From Nonomuraea maritima (GTDB lineage: Bacteria; Actinomycetota; Actinomycetes; Streptosporangiales; Streptosporangiaceae), in the NCBI RefSeq assembly GCF_900100395.1, contig NZ_FNFB01000025.1:47665-111664 (forward strand): a stretch of DNA of 64,000 bases, read 5' to 3'. Position 1 is the first letter of the stretch; the number at the start of each line of letters is the position of its first letter. The notes under the pieces were generated by a model. The model ran no database searches, was not told the DNA's origin, and saw only the letters and a list, made by a program, of their open reading frames with translations. Positions 45,582 through 53,956 of the stretch are shown here, piece after piece. The translations under genes were made by a program, and so were the position numbers.

Positions 45582-47153
45582 TTACCGGGTGATTTCGTAG
45601 ATGGCGGTGGTGCCGCTGATCTCGTTGCCGACGATCAGCAAGGGCTTGTGGGTGGGGCTGTCCTTGCCGTCGACGAACAGGACGCCTTCGGGGCCGACGT
45701 CGCCGGCGGTGCCGGCCTCGACGTCGCCGGTGAAGTCGCGGGTGTTGACGTAGCCGGCCTGGCGGGGGTTGCCCGGGTCGGACAGGTCGTACACCGCGAT
45801 GCCGCTGACCCGCTCCAGGCCCACGAACGCGTACGGACGGCCGCGCACCTCGCCGACCGTGACGCCCTCCGGCTCTGGGCCCTTGTTGTCGCTGCGCGAG
45901 TCGAACGAGTCGTTCTCCTCGTTGTCGGAGTTGAACTGCCCGGGCAGCTCACGCGCGATCAGTTGCTCCAGCCCGCTGCCGGAGTCCCAGACGAGCGAGC
46001 CGTCGGCCGAGCGCACCGAGATCGAGCGGCCGCCGAAGGCCCGCAGCTCGGTGAAGCGGCCCTGGGCGTCCTTGGGGGAGTCGGCCAGGACGGTCAGCCG
46101 GCCCAGTTCGGTGTCCTGCTTGAGGCGGGCCGCGTCAGGGAACGCCGTGGGTGACAGCTCGGCGTCCTTGACGCGCACCTCGTCGGCGTGGCACTCCCAG
46201 TCGCGGCTGTCGCCCTCGTTCGCCATCACCAGGTACGTACGCCCGCGACTGCGGAAGTGGCTGACCGCGTCCGGCATGTACACGCCCTTGACCGGGTGCG
46301 TACGGATGTCGATCCTGCCGTCCTTGTCGGAGGCGTCGAACGCGTCGGCCGGCTTGGAGTGGTCCTTCAGCCCGAGCGGCACGATGTCGCGGACGGTCGC
46401 GCGGCGCAGGTCCACGATCGCCACGGCGTTGTTCTCCTGGAGGGTGACCCAGGCGGTGTCCTTGTCGGTGGTGATGTACTCGGGTTCGAGGTCCTGGGCC
46501 ACGCTCACGCCCGGGCCGCTGAGCCGCACGCCCTTGGCCCGCAGCTGCTCGGCCTTGCCGTTCCAGGACCGGAACCCGGCGGTGCGCACGGCGCCGCTGC
46601 GCACGTCGATGACGCTGACCGAGCCCTCGGGGTCGTCGACGGCGCCGGCGCAGTACGAGGCGGCCTCGCCCTCGTTGGCGACGACGACCTGCTTGCCGTC
46701 CTCGGTGAAGGTCAGCATGTCGGGCAGCGCGCCCACGGTGACCTGGCGCAGCTTCCTGCCGGTGCGGGCCTCGAAGAACGCGACGCTGCCCGGGCCGGTC
46801 TTGCCGGACGCCTGCTGGGCGACCGCCACCAGGCCGTCGTGCACGGCCACGCTGTTGGCGCCCGGCGTGGTGAGGGTGGCCACCTTGCGCGGGGAACGCG
46901 GGTCGCGGATGTCGAGCACGTCCACCGTGCCCTGTTCGGCGTTGATCACGAAGACGCGCCGGGTCCTGGGGTCGTACGCGGTGATCTCCGCGGCCCCGGC
47001 CCCTGCGGCGCCGGCGGAGTAGCGCCCCAGGAGGGACAGTTCCAGGCCGGACGGCTTGGCAGCGGCGGACGCGGCGGACGCGGCGGTGGCGGGCAGCATC
47101 GAGAGCACCGACAGGCTCGCCGCCGCCAGGGACAGGGCAGTGGTGGTACGCAT
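45582..47153 (-). CDS. Secreted choice-of-anchor-I-type beta-propeller protein
   Basis: The 523-residue protein has a clear signal peptide (MRTTTALSLAAASLSVLSML, cleaved near ASAASA). Its propeller-like domain has VFVINAEQGTVDVLDIRDP, VVANEGEAASYCAG, YLVMANEGDSRDWE and DNKGPEPEGVTVG. This pattern is shared with the choice-of-anchor-I group and with PhoX-like/esterase-like proteins. No catalytic site can be named. It is exported to the cell surface or medium. Confidence 0.85.
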   Translation of the reverse strand: MRTTTALSLAAASLSVLSMLPATAASAASAAAKPSGLELSLLGRYSAGAAGAGAAEITAYDPRTRRVFVINAEQGTVDVLDIRDPRSPRKVATLTTPGANSVAVHDGLVAVAQQASGKTGPGSVAFFEARTGRKLRQVTVGALPDMLTFTEDGKQVVVANEGEAASYCAGAVDDPEGSVSVIDVRSGAVRTAGFRSWNGKAEQLRAKGVRLSGPGVSVAQDLEPEYITTDKDTAWVTLQENNAVAIVDLRRATVRDIVPLGLKDHSKPADAFDASDKDGRIDIRTHPVKGVYMPDAVSHFRSRGRTYLVMANEGDSRDWECHADEVRVKDAELSPTAFPDAARLKQDTELGRLTVLADSPKDAQGRFTELRAFGGRSISVRSADGSLVWDSGSGLEQLIARELPGQFNSDNEENDSFDSRSDNKGPEPEGVTVGEVRGRPYAFVGLERVSGIAVYDLSDPGNPRQAGYVNTRDFTGDVEAGTAGDVGPEGVLFVDGKDSPTHKPLLIVGNEISGTTAIYEITR

Positions 47154-47342
47154 GGGGCGGAGTGTCCTGAAACGGAGTGGCGTCCCGCCGCCCTGCGCAT
47201 GATCACCGGATGAACCGGGACCGGCGAACGCGTGAACGCGGTCGGCGGCGCGCCGCCCCGGCAGCACCGCGACGGCCGACGAGAGCTCGGCCGCGCACCG
47301 CCGTGCGTACCCTGTCGTGCTTTCCTGGGTAGCTCTGGCGGC

Positions 47343-47462
47343 ATGAGATTCGGTGACTGGGAGGTCCGGCCGCTCGGCGGCTGGGTCGGCTGCCTGGTGA
47401 TGATCGTCGCGTCGATCGTGCTGTCGGTGCTGCTGACCGTACTGATCAACCTGCTCTTCTAG
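47343..47462 (+). CDS. 39-residue membrane protein
   Basis: The product reads MRFGDWEVRPLGGWVGCLVM followed by a hydrophobic helix to the C terminus NLLF. It resembles small single-pass proteins found in other actinobacteria. It is divergent from the propeller gene and ends at a strong palindrome. Confidence 0.65.
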   Translation: MRFGDWEVRPLGGWVGCLVMIVASIVLSVLLTVLINLLF

Positions 47463-47473
47463 GTCGGGCCGGC

Positions 47474-47497
47474 GGGCCGGGCCGCGCGGCCCGGCCC
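47474..47497. terminator. Perfect 24-base palindrome
   Basis: GGGCCGGGCCGC is followed directly by its complement, between the 39-residue ORF and the convergent cupin gene. Confidence 0.7.
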
Positions 47498-47506
47498 CCG
47501 AACCGG

Positions 47507-47869
47507 TCAGACGCCCTCCGCCTTGGCGTAGTCGCTCATCTGGCCGGAGAAGTCGAACACCACGGCGGGCTCGTCGCCCACCACCCAGGCGTCGTGTCCC
47601 GCCGGGCAGTCGAAGACGTCGCCGGGCCCGATCTCGGACTCCGCGCCGTCGTCCATGCGGATGCGCATCCGCCCGGACGCCATGTACGCGTGATGGTGGA
47701 CCTGGCAGGAATCCGTGCCGGCGATCTGCCGGAGCGACTCCGTCCAGCGCCATCCGGGTTCGAACGTGGCCACGGCGAAGGTCAGCTCGCTCAGGTGGCA
47801 CAGCTCCACGTGCCCTCGCGGGAAGTCGCGGCGCTCGTCCGGCTTCTCGGTGCTCTTCACCTCGATCAT
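47507..47869 (-). CDS. Cupin domain protein
   Basis: The 120-residue protein is a single cupin barrel. Metal-binding histidines are in CQVHHHAYMASGRMRIRMDD and the second cupin motif is GPGDVFDCPAGHDAWV. No substrate can be named. GAGGGGG precedes the ATG at 47869. It is divergent from the MarR gene. Confidence 0.88.
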   Translation of the reverse strand: MIEVKSTEKPDERRDFPRGHVELCHLSELTFAVATFEPGWRWTESLRQIAGTDSCQVHHHAYMASGRMRIRMDDGAESEIGPGDVFDCPAGHDAWVVGDEPAVVFDFSGQMSDYAKAEGV

Positions 47870-47974
47870 GACGGTCCCCCTCTCCGTCCCTTCCAGTCTC
47901 GTACGGCCCTTCCGGCCGGTTCGCGGCGGGTGGGCGTCGCGGGCGGACGGTAAAGCGGCCGGTATGATGCCCGC

Positions 47975-48502
47975 ATGAGCGCCGAACAGCCCGAGCCGAC
48001 TTCCGCGGAAGCGCTCCCGGCCGGCGCCTCCGACGACTTCGGCTGGACACTCGGCGTGCTGCTGCGCGCGTACCACAACTCGGTCGTCTCGGTGATCGGC
48101 GACTTCCCGCACGGGCCGCGCGGCTACCAGACCCTCGCCGCCGTCCTGGGCGGAGACCACCCCACCCAGCTCGCCCTCGCCGCCCACCTCGGCATCGACC
48201 GCACGGTGATGACGTACCTCATCGACGACCTCGTCGCGAAGGGCCTCGTGGAGCGCCGGCTCAACCCGGCCGACCGCCGCAGCCGCCGCATCGTCGCCAC
48301 CCCTGAGGGCGAGCGCGTGTTCCGCGAACTCGGACGTCGCGTCCGCCACGCCGAGGATCGGCTGCTCGGCGCGCTCGCGCCGGCCGAGCGGGTCGCGTTC
48401 CGGCACCTGCTGGCGCGGGTGGCCTGCGACGTGCGCGACATCGAGCCCGCCACCGACCCGTGCACGGTGGCCGAGAAGCTCTTCTCCGACAGCGTCCGCT
48501 AG
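47975..48502 (+). CDS. MarR family transcriptional regulator
   Basis: The 175-residue protein has the MarR winged helix: TQLALAAHLGIDRTVMTYLI, DDLVAKGLVERRLNPADRRS. TATGAT lies six bases before the ATG, so it is probably leaderless. It is followed by the LLM oxidoreductase gene, which has its own promoter and palindromes; control of that gene and the cupin gene is plausible. Confidence 0.92.
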   Translation: MSAEQPEPTSAEALPAGASDDFGWTLGVLLRAYHNSVVSVIGDFPHGPRGYQTLAAVLGGDHPTQLALAAHLGIDRTVMTYLIDDLVAKGLVERRLNPADRRSRRIVATPEGERVFRELGRRVRHAEDRLLGALAPAERVAFRHLLARVACDVRDIEPATDPCTVAEKLFSDSVR

Positions 48503-48574
48503 CACATCACCTCTCTGCCTGAGTTGCGCCGCCGTCGCGGCGCCCGTCGCCATGCGCTCTGCTCAAAGGTGTCA

Positions 48575-48600
48575 GGAATATCGTGGGGATACCTGCTGTT
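48575..48600 (+). promoter_or_regulatory. Sigma-R-type promoter of the LLM oxidoreductase
   Basis: GGAAT, 18 bases, GTT, an exact consensus match, about 72 bases before the LLM start. Confidence 0.7.
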
Positions 48601-48641
48601 CCGCAACTTGTCTCGCACTGGATATTCTTCTGAGCAACACA

Positions 48642-48654
48642 TCTGCTGAGCAGA
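48642..48654. promoter_or_regulatory. Palindrome TCTGCTGAGCAGA before the LLM gene
   Basis: The 13-base palindrome overlaps the ribosome-binding region. Half-sites TCTGCTCA (48555-48562) and TGAGCA (48631-48636) flank it. It fits a MarR-type operator. Confidence 0.45.
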
Positions 48655-48671
48655 CGAGGAGGAGAGCGCAC

Positions 48672-49589
48672 ATGTCCGACTACGGCCATGACCTGCTGTT
48701 CGGGACGTTCATCACGCCCACGAACGCCGCACCGCACCGGGTGGTCGCCCTGGCGCAGGAGACGGAGGCCGCCGGGCTCGACCTCGTGACCTTCCAGGAC
48801 CACCCCTACCAGGCGGGTTTCCTCGACACCTGGACACTGCTGTCGTACGTCGCCGCGCGCACCGAACGCGTCCACCTGTCGGGCAACGTCGTCAACCTCC
48901 CACTGCGCCCGCCCGCCGTGCTCGCCCGCGCCGCGGCCAGCCTCGACCTGCTCAGCGGGGGCCGGTTCGAGCTCGGCATCGGCGCCGGCGGCTTCTGGGA
49001 CGCCATCGAGGCCATGGGCGGCCGGCGGCTGAGCCCCGGCCAGGCGGTGGACGCGCTGAGCGAGGCGATCGACATCGTCCGCGGCATCTGGGACGCCGAC
49101 GACAAGTCGCGGTTCCGGGTGGACGGCGCCTACTACCAGGTCGCAGGGGCCAAGCGCGGGCCGGCTCCTGCGCACGACATCGGCATCTGGCTGGGGGCGT
49201 ACAAGCCGAAGATGCTCAGGCTCACCGGGGCCAAGGCCGACGGATGGCTGCCCTCGCTGCCGTACCTCGACCTCTCCCGCCTGGCCGAGGACAACGCGAT
49301 CATCGACGAGGCGGCGCAGGAGGCAGGGCGCGAGCCCGCCGCGGTCCGCCGCATGCTCAACGTGGCGGGGCAGTTCGGGACGGCCGGTGACCGGCTGCTG
49401 TCCGGCCCGCCCGGCGTGTGGGCCGAGCAGCTCGCGGCGCTGACCCTGGAGTACGGCTTCTCGACCTACATCGTCATGGCCGACGACCCGGCCACGATCG
49501 CGACGTTCGGCGCGGAGGTCGCCCCCGCCACCCGTGAACTGGTCGCCAAGGAACGTGCGGCACGGGCCACCGTGCCGGGAACGGTGTGA
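48672..49589 (+). CDS. LLM class F420/flavin-dependent oxidoreductase
   Basis: The 305-residue luciferase-like barrel starts MSDYGHDLLFGTFITPTNAA with LDLVTFQDHPYQAGFLDTWT and GRFELGIGAGGFWDAIEAMG, and KADGWLPSLPYLDL later. F420 is the likely cofactor for this group in actinobacteria. AGGAGGAG precedes the ATG. It is a tandem paralogue of the N-terminal domain of the fusion gene at 50769; a broken IS element separates them. A sigma-R-type promoter suggests oxidative-stress induction. Confidence 0.92.
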   Translation: MSDYGHDLLFGTFITPTNAAPHRVVALAQETEAAGLDLVTFQDHPYQAGFLDTWTLLSYVAARTERVHLSGNVVNLPLRPPAVLARAAASLDLLSGGRFELGIGAGGFWDAIEAMGGRRLSPGQAVDALSEAIDIVRGIWDADDKSRFRVDGAYYQVAGAKRGPAPAHDIGIWLGAYKPKMLRLTGAKADGWLPSLPYLDLSRLAEDNAIIDEAAQEAGREPAAVRRMLNVAGQFGTAGDRLLSGPPGVWAEQLAALTLEYGFSTYIVMADDPATIATFGAEVAPATRELVAKERAARATVPGTV

Positions 49590-49607
49590 ACTGAACGTGA
49601 CTCCTCC

Positions 49608-50478
49608 GCTCCCTGAAGAAAGCGGCTTCTCGCTGAGCCGCTTTCGCAGCCTGGCGAAGGGCAAGTCCTGCCCTGAGGATGTTGACCGCCGCGTTCACGT
49701 CGGCGTGCGCGGCATGCCCGCACGCCGTACAGGCGAACTCGGCCTGGGTGAGGCGGTTCTCCTTCGCACAGTGCCCACAGCGGGCGCATGTGCGGGAGGT
49801 GTTGGCGGGGTTCACCGCGATCAGCTCTCGACCGGCGCTTTCAGCCTTGTGCGCGAGAACCGTCAGGAACACCCCCCAACCCGCGTCGAGGATGCTTCGA
49901 TTGAGCCGGGACTTGGCAGCGACGTTCCCTCCGGGCTGCTCGATCGTGCCCGCAGCGGAGCGGGTCATGTTCGCGATCCGCAGGTCCTCGTGCACGAGCA
50001 GGTCGTAGTCGCGGACCAGCGCGAGCGCGGCCTTGTGCGCGTGCCCGATGCCCTGGAGCCGCACGAACGTGGCAGAGGGGTGTTCGGGCTGGGAGTCCCA
50101 CCGGCAGCCGTCGCCGTCCTTCGGCGATTCCACGCTGTCGAACCAGCCGCGCCCCTTGAAACGCGGGAAGCCCGGCGTACGCCCGGCCTTGACCCGGTCG
50201 AAGAACGCGCGGAACGCCTTGTCGAGCCGCCGCAGTGTGGCCTGCTGGGAGGAGAACGACCACCGGCCCTGCCCGCCGGTGTCGTCGGCGCGGATGTGCT
50301 TCAACTCGGCCGACTGGTCTGCGTATCGGACGCTCACGCCCGCCGTGGCGTAGGCCGTACGGCGGTGCTCAAGGGCCGCGTTGTACAGCGTGCGATGGTC
50401 CTCCAGACATGCCGCCAGCGCCGCCGTCTGCTTGCCGGTGGGGCGCAGCAGGTACTTGTACGACCTACGCACGGCCAC
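49608..50478 (-). pseudogene. tnpB: TnpB remnant, RuvC-I lost
   Basis: The minus-strand frame keeps the TnpB start (RRSYKYLLRPTGKQTAALAA), the helical recognition part, and PGFPRFKGRGWFDSVESPK. It then jumps from FVRLQGIGH to HKAALALVRDYDLLVHEDLR. About 105-110 residues, including the first RuvC aspartate, are missing. The RuvC-II glutamate (HEDLR), the zinc finger (CARCGHC and CTACG) and RuvC-III aspartate (HADVNAAVNILR) remain. RNA-guided cutting should be impossible. The true C terminus is unclear because the frame runs on antisense to the LLM gene. Confidence 0.82.
49619..49644. repeat. Element-end hairpin (tnpB side)
   Basis: Perfect arms AAAGCGGC and GCCGCTTT with a ten-base loop. In this family the transposon-end RNA would include it. 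Confidence 0.5.
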
Positions 50479-50602
50479 CGCCCTTGGACGGCCGCTCCTC
50501 CAGGCGGTCTTTCACCCGGCCGCCCAGGACCGGGCGGCGGTACCTCGGGCACCACACCACGTGGTACCCGAGGTCGTAGGCCGCGCCCGGGGACGTGCGC
50601 AC
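50465..50602 (-). pseudogene. tnpA: TnpA (Y1 transposase) remnant
   Basis: The frame reads RTSPGAAYDLGYHVVWCPRY and RRPVLGGRVKDRLEE, the normal TnpA start, then jumps in frame to the C-terminal RPSKGGGRA and stop. About 95 residues, including the HUH motif and the catalytic tyrosine, are missing. The end overlaps the tnpB start. Confidence 0.82.
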
Positions 50603-50730
50603 CTGACGAGCCAAACGATCACTATGACAGCGCCATCCATCTGACGCGCGATGAACGGAGATCTCTGATGCGCGGACCTGACAGGTCACTGCACGCTCGG
50701 GCCTTGACGGCCCTCCCGCTCCCGATTCCC

Positions 50731-50750
50731 CCGTCGCCTGAAGACGACGG
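50731..50750. repeat. Element-end hairpin (tnpA side)
   Basis: CCGTCG and CGACGG are separated by eight bases, just before the start of the next gene at 50769. Confidence 0.45.
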
Positions 50751-50768
50751 TTCCCTCGGGAGAGTTTG

Positions 50769-52997
50769 ATGGACTACGGGCATCCCCTGCGGTTCGGCGC
50801 CTCCCTCACCGCCCGGGACGGCGCGCTCGGGCCCGCCGCCGAACTGGCCGAGCTCAGCGAGGAGCTCGGCTACGACCTGGTCACCTTCTCGAGTGGCCCC
50901 GAGCCCGCCGACACCTGGACGCTCATGAGCTGGACGGCCGCCAGGACGGGCCGCGTCCGCCTCCTCGCCGCCCACGCGGCGGAGATGAACCCCGCCGTCA
51001 CCGCGCGGGCGGCGGCCAGCCTCGACCTCCTCGCCAAGGGCCGCGCCGAGCTCGTTCTCGCCGGACGTCCCTCCGACGGCGAGGCCCTGGGTGAGGCGAT
51101 CGAGATCGTCCGCGGCATGTGGGCGGCCGCCGACCGCTCGCCGCTGAGCTACAACGGCGAGCACCACAAGGTGGCGGGCGCGGAGCGCGGCCCCGCACCG
51201 GCCCACACCATCCCCGTCTGGATCGACGGTGCCGACCCCGCGCTCCTGCGCCTGGCCGGGCGGCGGGCCGACGGCTGGCTGGCCCCGCCCGTCACGGACG
51301 CGGCCGGGGTGGGCGGGCTGGCCATGGCGCAGGCCGCGATCGACGCGGCGGCGGCAGAGCGGGGACGTGACCCGCGCGAGATCAACCGCCTGGCGCGCAT
51401 CGCAGGACGGTTCACCTCCGACCCCGGCGGCTTCCTGACCGGGCCGCCCGGCACGTGGGTGGCCGACCTCCTCCCGCTCGTCACCGACCACGGGTTCGCC
51501 ATGTTCGTCCTCGCCGGCGACGACCCGGAGACCCTGCGGCGCTTCGCCCTGGAGGTCGTCCCGGCCCTGCGCGCGGCCGTCGCCGACGCGCGCCGGGAGC
51601 GCGGCGTGACGGAGTCGGCGCCGGGCCGCAGCGCGCTCGTCCGGAGCAAGCGCCGCGAGGGGATCGACTACGACGCCGTCCCCGCCTCCCTGTCCGCCAC
51701 CGCCGTCGAGCCGGGGGACGCCGGGTACGCGCGCGTCCGCTCCACCTACCTGCGCGGCGGGGCGCCCGGCCTCGTCCTGCGGCCAGGCACCCCGGCGGAG
51801 GTCGCCGACGCCATCCGCTTCGCCTCGTCCCAGCCGGTGCAGCTGGGGATCCGCAGCGGCGGCCACGGCATCAGCGGCCGTTCCACCAACCACGGCGGCA
51901 TCGTCATCGACGTCTCGCGCCTCCATGCGATCGAGGTGCTCGACAAGGACACCCGCCGCGTCCGCATCGGGCCGGGCGCGCGCTGGAGCGACGTCGCAGA
52001 AGCGCTCGCCCCGCACGGGTGGGCCCTCAGCTCCGGCGACTACGGCGGCGTGGGCGTCGGCGGCCTGGCCACCGCGGGCGGCATCGGCTGGCTGGTGCGC
52101 AAGCACGGGCTCACTCTCGACCACCTGTGCGCGGTCGAGATGGTGCTCGCCGACGGCTCCCTCGTCCGCGCGGACGAGCACGAGAACGCCGAGCTGTTCT
52201 GGGGCGTACGGGGAGCGGGCGGCAACTTCGGCGTCGTGACGTCGTTCGAGTTCGAGGTCGACGAGGTGGGTGACGTGGGATTCGCCCAGTTCGTCTTCGA
52301 CGCCACCGACATGGCGGGGTTCCTGCAACGGTGGGGAGCCGCCATGGAGGCCGCGCCGCGCGACCTGACCAGCTCGATCATCATGGGCCGCCCCCGCCCG
52401 GGACAGCCGCACGTCGCCCAGCTCATGGCGGTCGTCGACTCCGACGACGGCCAGACGATCATCGATCGGCTGCAGCCGATCGCCGCCATCGCGCCGCTGC
52501 TCGACTACTCGATCCAGGTGCTGCCGTACGCGGCGATCATGCACGTGCCGCCGGGCACGCACGACGCCCAGGGCGAGCCGGTGACGCGCGCCGCGCTCGC
52601 CGACCACCTGACGCCCGAGCTGTCGGCGGCGGCGGAGCGGCTGGTCGGCGCCGGGCTGACGTACTTCTTCCAGATCCGGTCGGTGGGCGGCGCCGCGTCC
52701 GACGTCCCCCCTGAGGCGACCGCCTACGCGGGGCGCTCGGCGAACTTCCAGCTCGTGGCCATGGGACACAGCCGCAGGGCCCTCGATCCCGCCTGGGACG
52801 CCATGCTGCCCCACTTCTCGGGCCAGTACATCAACTTCGAGACCGACCGGCGTCCCGAACGCGTCCGCGAGGCCTACCCAGGCGACACCCTGCGGCGCCT
52901 GCGCGCCCTCAAGCGGCGGTACGACCCGGGCAACGTCTTCCGCGACAACTTCAACATCGACCCCGCCGAGGAGGACGCCGTACCCGCCACGATCTGA
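50769..52997 (+). CDS. LLM oxidoreductase / berberine-bridge-type FAD oxidoreductase fusion
   Basis: The 742-residue protein joins two redox domains. Residues 1-280 are luciferase-like (MDYGHPLRFGASLTARDGAL, DTWTLMSWTAARTGRVRLLA, RRADGWLAPPVTD), paralogous to the gene at 48672 but about 16 residues shorter in the middle. Residues 295-742 are a FAD-linked oxidase with the histidine for covalent FAD in GIRSGGHGISGRS and the C-terminal YDPGNVFRDNFNI. The second Cys used in bicovalent members is absent (SGDYGGVGVGG). The reaction is unknown. Confidence 0.9.
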   Translation: MDYGHPLRFGASLTARDGALGPAAELAELSEELGYDLVTFSSGPEPADTWTLMSWTAARTGRVRLLAAHAAEMNPAVTARAAASLDLLAKGRAELVLAGRPSDGEALGEAIEIVRGMWAAADRSPLSYNGEHHKVAGAERGPAPAHTIPVWIDGADPALLRLAGRRADGWLAPPVTDAAGVGGLAMAQAAIDAAAAERGRDPREINRLARIAGRFTSDPGGFLTGPPGTWVADLLPLVTDHGFAMFVLAGDDPETLRRFALEVVPALRAAVADARRERGVTESAPGRSALVRSKRREGIDYDAVPASLSATAVEPGDAGYARVRSTYLRGGAPGLVLRPGTPAEVADAIRFASSQPVQLGIRSGGHGISGRSTNHGGIVIDVSRLHAIEVLDKDTRRVRIGPGARWSDVAEALAPHGWALSSGDYGGVGVGGLATAGGIGWLVRKHGLTLDHLCAVEMVLADGSLVRADEHENAELFWGVRGAGGNFGVVTSFEFEVDEVGDVGFAQFVFDATDMAGFLQRWGAAMEAAPRDLTSSIIMGRPRPGQPHVAQLMAVVDSDDGQTIIDRLQPIAAIAPLLDYSIQVLPYAAIMHVPPGTHDAQGEPVTRAALADHLTPELSAAAERLVGAGLTYFFQIRSVGGAASDVPPEATAYAGRSANFQLVAMGHSRRALDPAWDAMLPHFSGQYINFETDRRPERVREAYPGDTLRRLRALKRRYDPGNVFRDNFNIDPAEEDAVPATI

Positions 52998-53024
52998 GCG
53001 CAGGCGATGCCCCGGACAAAATCA

Positions 53025-53054
53025 ACACTACGGTGATAAAAACCGACATAGTGT
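53025..53054. promoter_or_regulatory. TetR-type operator upstream of the SDR-TetR operon
   Basis: Arms ACACTA and TAGTGT, with inner CGGT and ACCG, form a 30-base imperfect palindrome in an AT-rich stretch about 60 bases before the SDR start. Confidence 0.55.
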
Positions 53055-53113
53055 AGAGTTTCGGTATCGGGGCAGGTCGGCCCCCTCTCAGTCCGTTGTG
53101 GAGGGCGATGAAC

Positions 53114-53956
53114 ATGCAGAAGTGGCTCATCACCGGAGTCAGCACGGGCCTCGGGCGAGCCTTCGCCCGGGCCGCGCTGGCCCAGGGGCACATCGTCGTC
53201 GGAACCGTCCGTACCGGGGAGGACCTCCAGGCCTTCGAGGAGCTCGAGCCCGGCTACGCGCACGGGCGCATTCTCGACGTGACCGACGACGACGCCGTCA
53301 GGCGGGTGGTCGACGAGGTGGAGCAGAACGTCGGCGCGCTGGACGTGGTCATCGCCAACGCCGGCTACGGCCTGGAGGGCATCTTCGAGGAGACCCCGCT
53401 GGCCGAGGTGCGGCGCCAGTTCGAGGTCAACGTCTTCGGGGCGATGGCCACCCTCCAGGCGGCCCTGCCCCACATGCGCCGGCGTCGCCGCGGGCACCTG
53501 ATGGCCGTCACCTCCATGGCCGGGCTCATGGCCGTGCCCGGCATGTCCGCCTACTGCGGCAGCAAGTTCGCGTTGGAGGGCATCCTCGAGGCGCTGGGCA
53601 AGGAGGTCGCGCAGTTCGGGATCCACGTGACGGCCATCGAGCCCGGCTCCTTCCGTACCGAGTGGGCCGGGCGGTCCATGACCCGGGCGCCGCACGCCGT
53701 CCACGCCTACGACGAGCTGTTCCTCCCCCTCCGCGAGGCGCGGCAGAAGGCGAGCGGCAACCAGCTGGGCAACCCGGCCAAGGCGGGGGAGGCCGTCGTG
53801 CACATCGCCTCGCTCGAGCGGCCGCCGGCCCATCTCGTCCTGGGGTCGGACGCCCTGCGGCTCATCACCGCCGCGCGCCGGGCCGTGGACGAGGACATCC
53901 GCACATGGGAGGAGCTGTCCCGGACGACCGACTTCCCCGAGGGGGCTCAGCTCTGA
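53114..53956 (+). CDS. Short-chain dehydrogenase/reductase
   Basis: The 280-residue protein starts MQKWLITGVSTGLGRAFARA with the NAD(P)-binding TGVSTGLG, the NAG motif VVIANAGYG, catalytic Ser in VTSMAG, and the YxxxK site in SAYCGSKFALEG. In YCGSK the spacing is that of Y-C-G-S-K, so the active site is intact. I prefer the ATG at 53114, eight bases after GGAGGG, over 53108. It shares one base with the TetR gene. Confidence 0.93.
   Translation: MQKWLITGVSTGLGRAFARAALAQGHIVVGTVRTGEDLQAFEELEPGYAHGRILDVTDDDAVRRVVDEVEQNVGALDVVIANAGYGLEGIFEETPLAEVRRQFEVNVFGAMATLQAALPHMRRRRRGHLMAVTSMAGLMAVPGMSAYCGSKFALEGILEALGKEVAQFGIHVTAIEPGSFRTEWAGRSMTRAPHAVHAYDELFLPLREARQKASGNQLGNPAKAGEAVVHIASLERPPAHLVLGSDALRLITAARRAVDEDIRTWEELSRTTDFPEGAQL

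Larger units (their letters stand above)
49600..50762 (-). mobile_element. IS200/IS605-family element, internally deleted
   Basis: Remnants of tnpA and tnpB lie between two LLM genes. Terminal hairpins remain at 49619-49644 and 50731-50750. Boundaries are approximate because these elements leave no target duplication. Both genes have lost their central parts in frame, so the element cannot move by itself. Confidence 0.78.
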
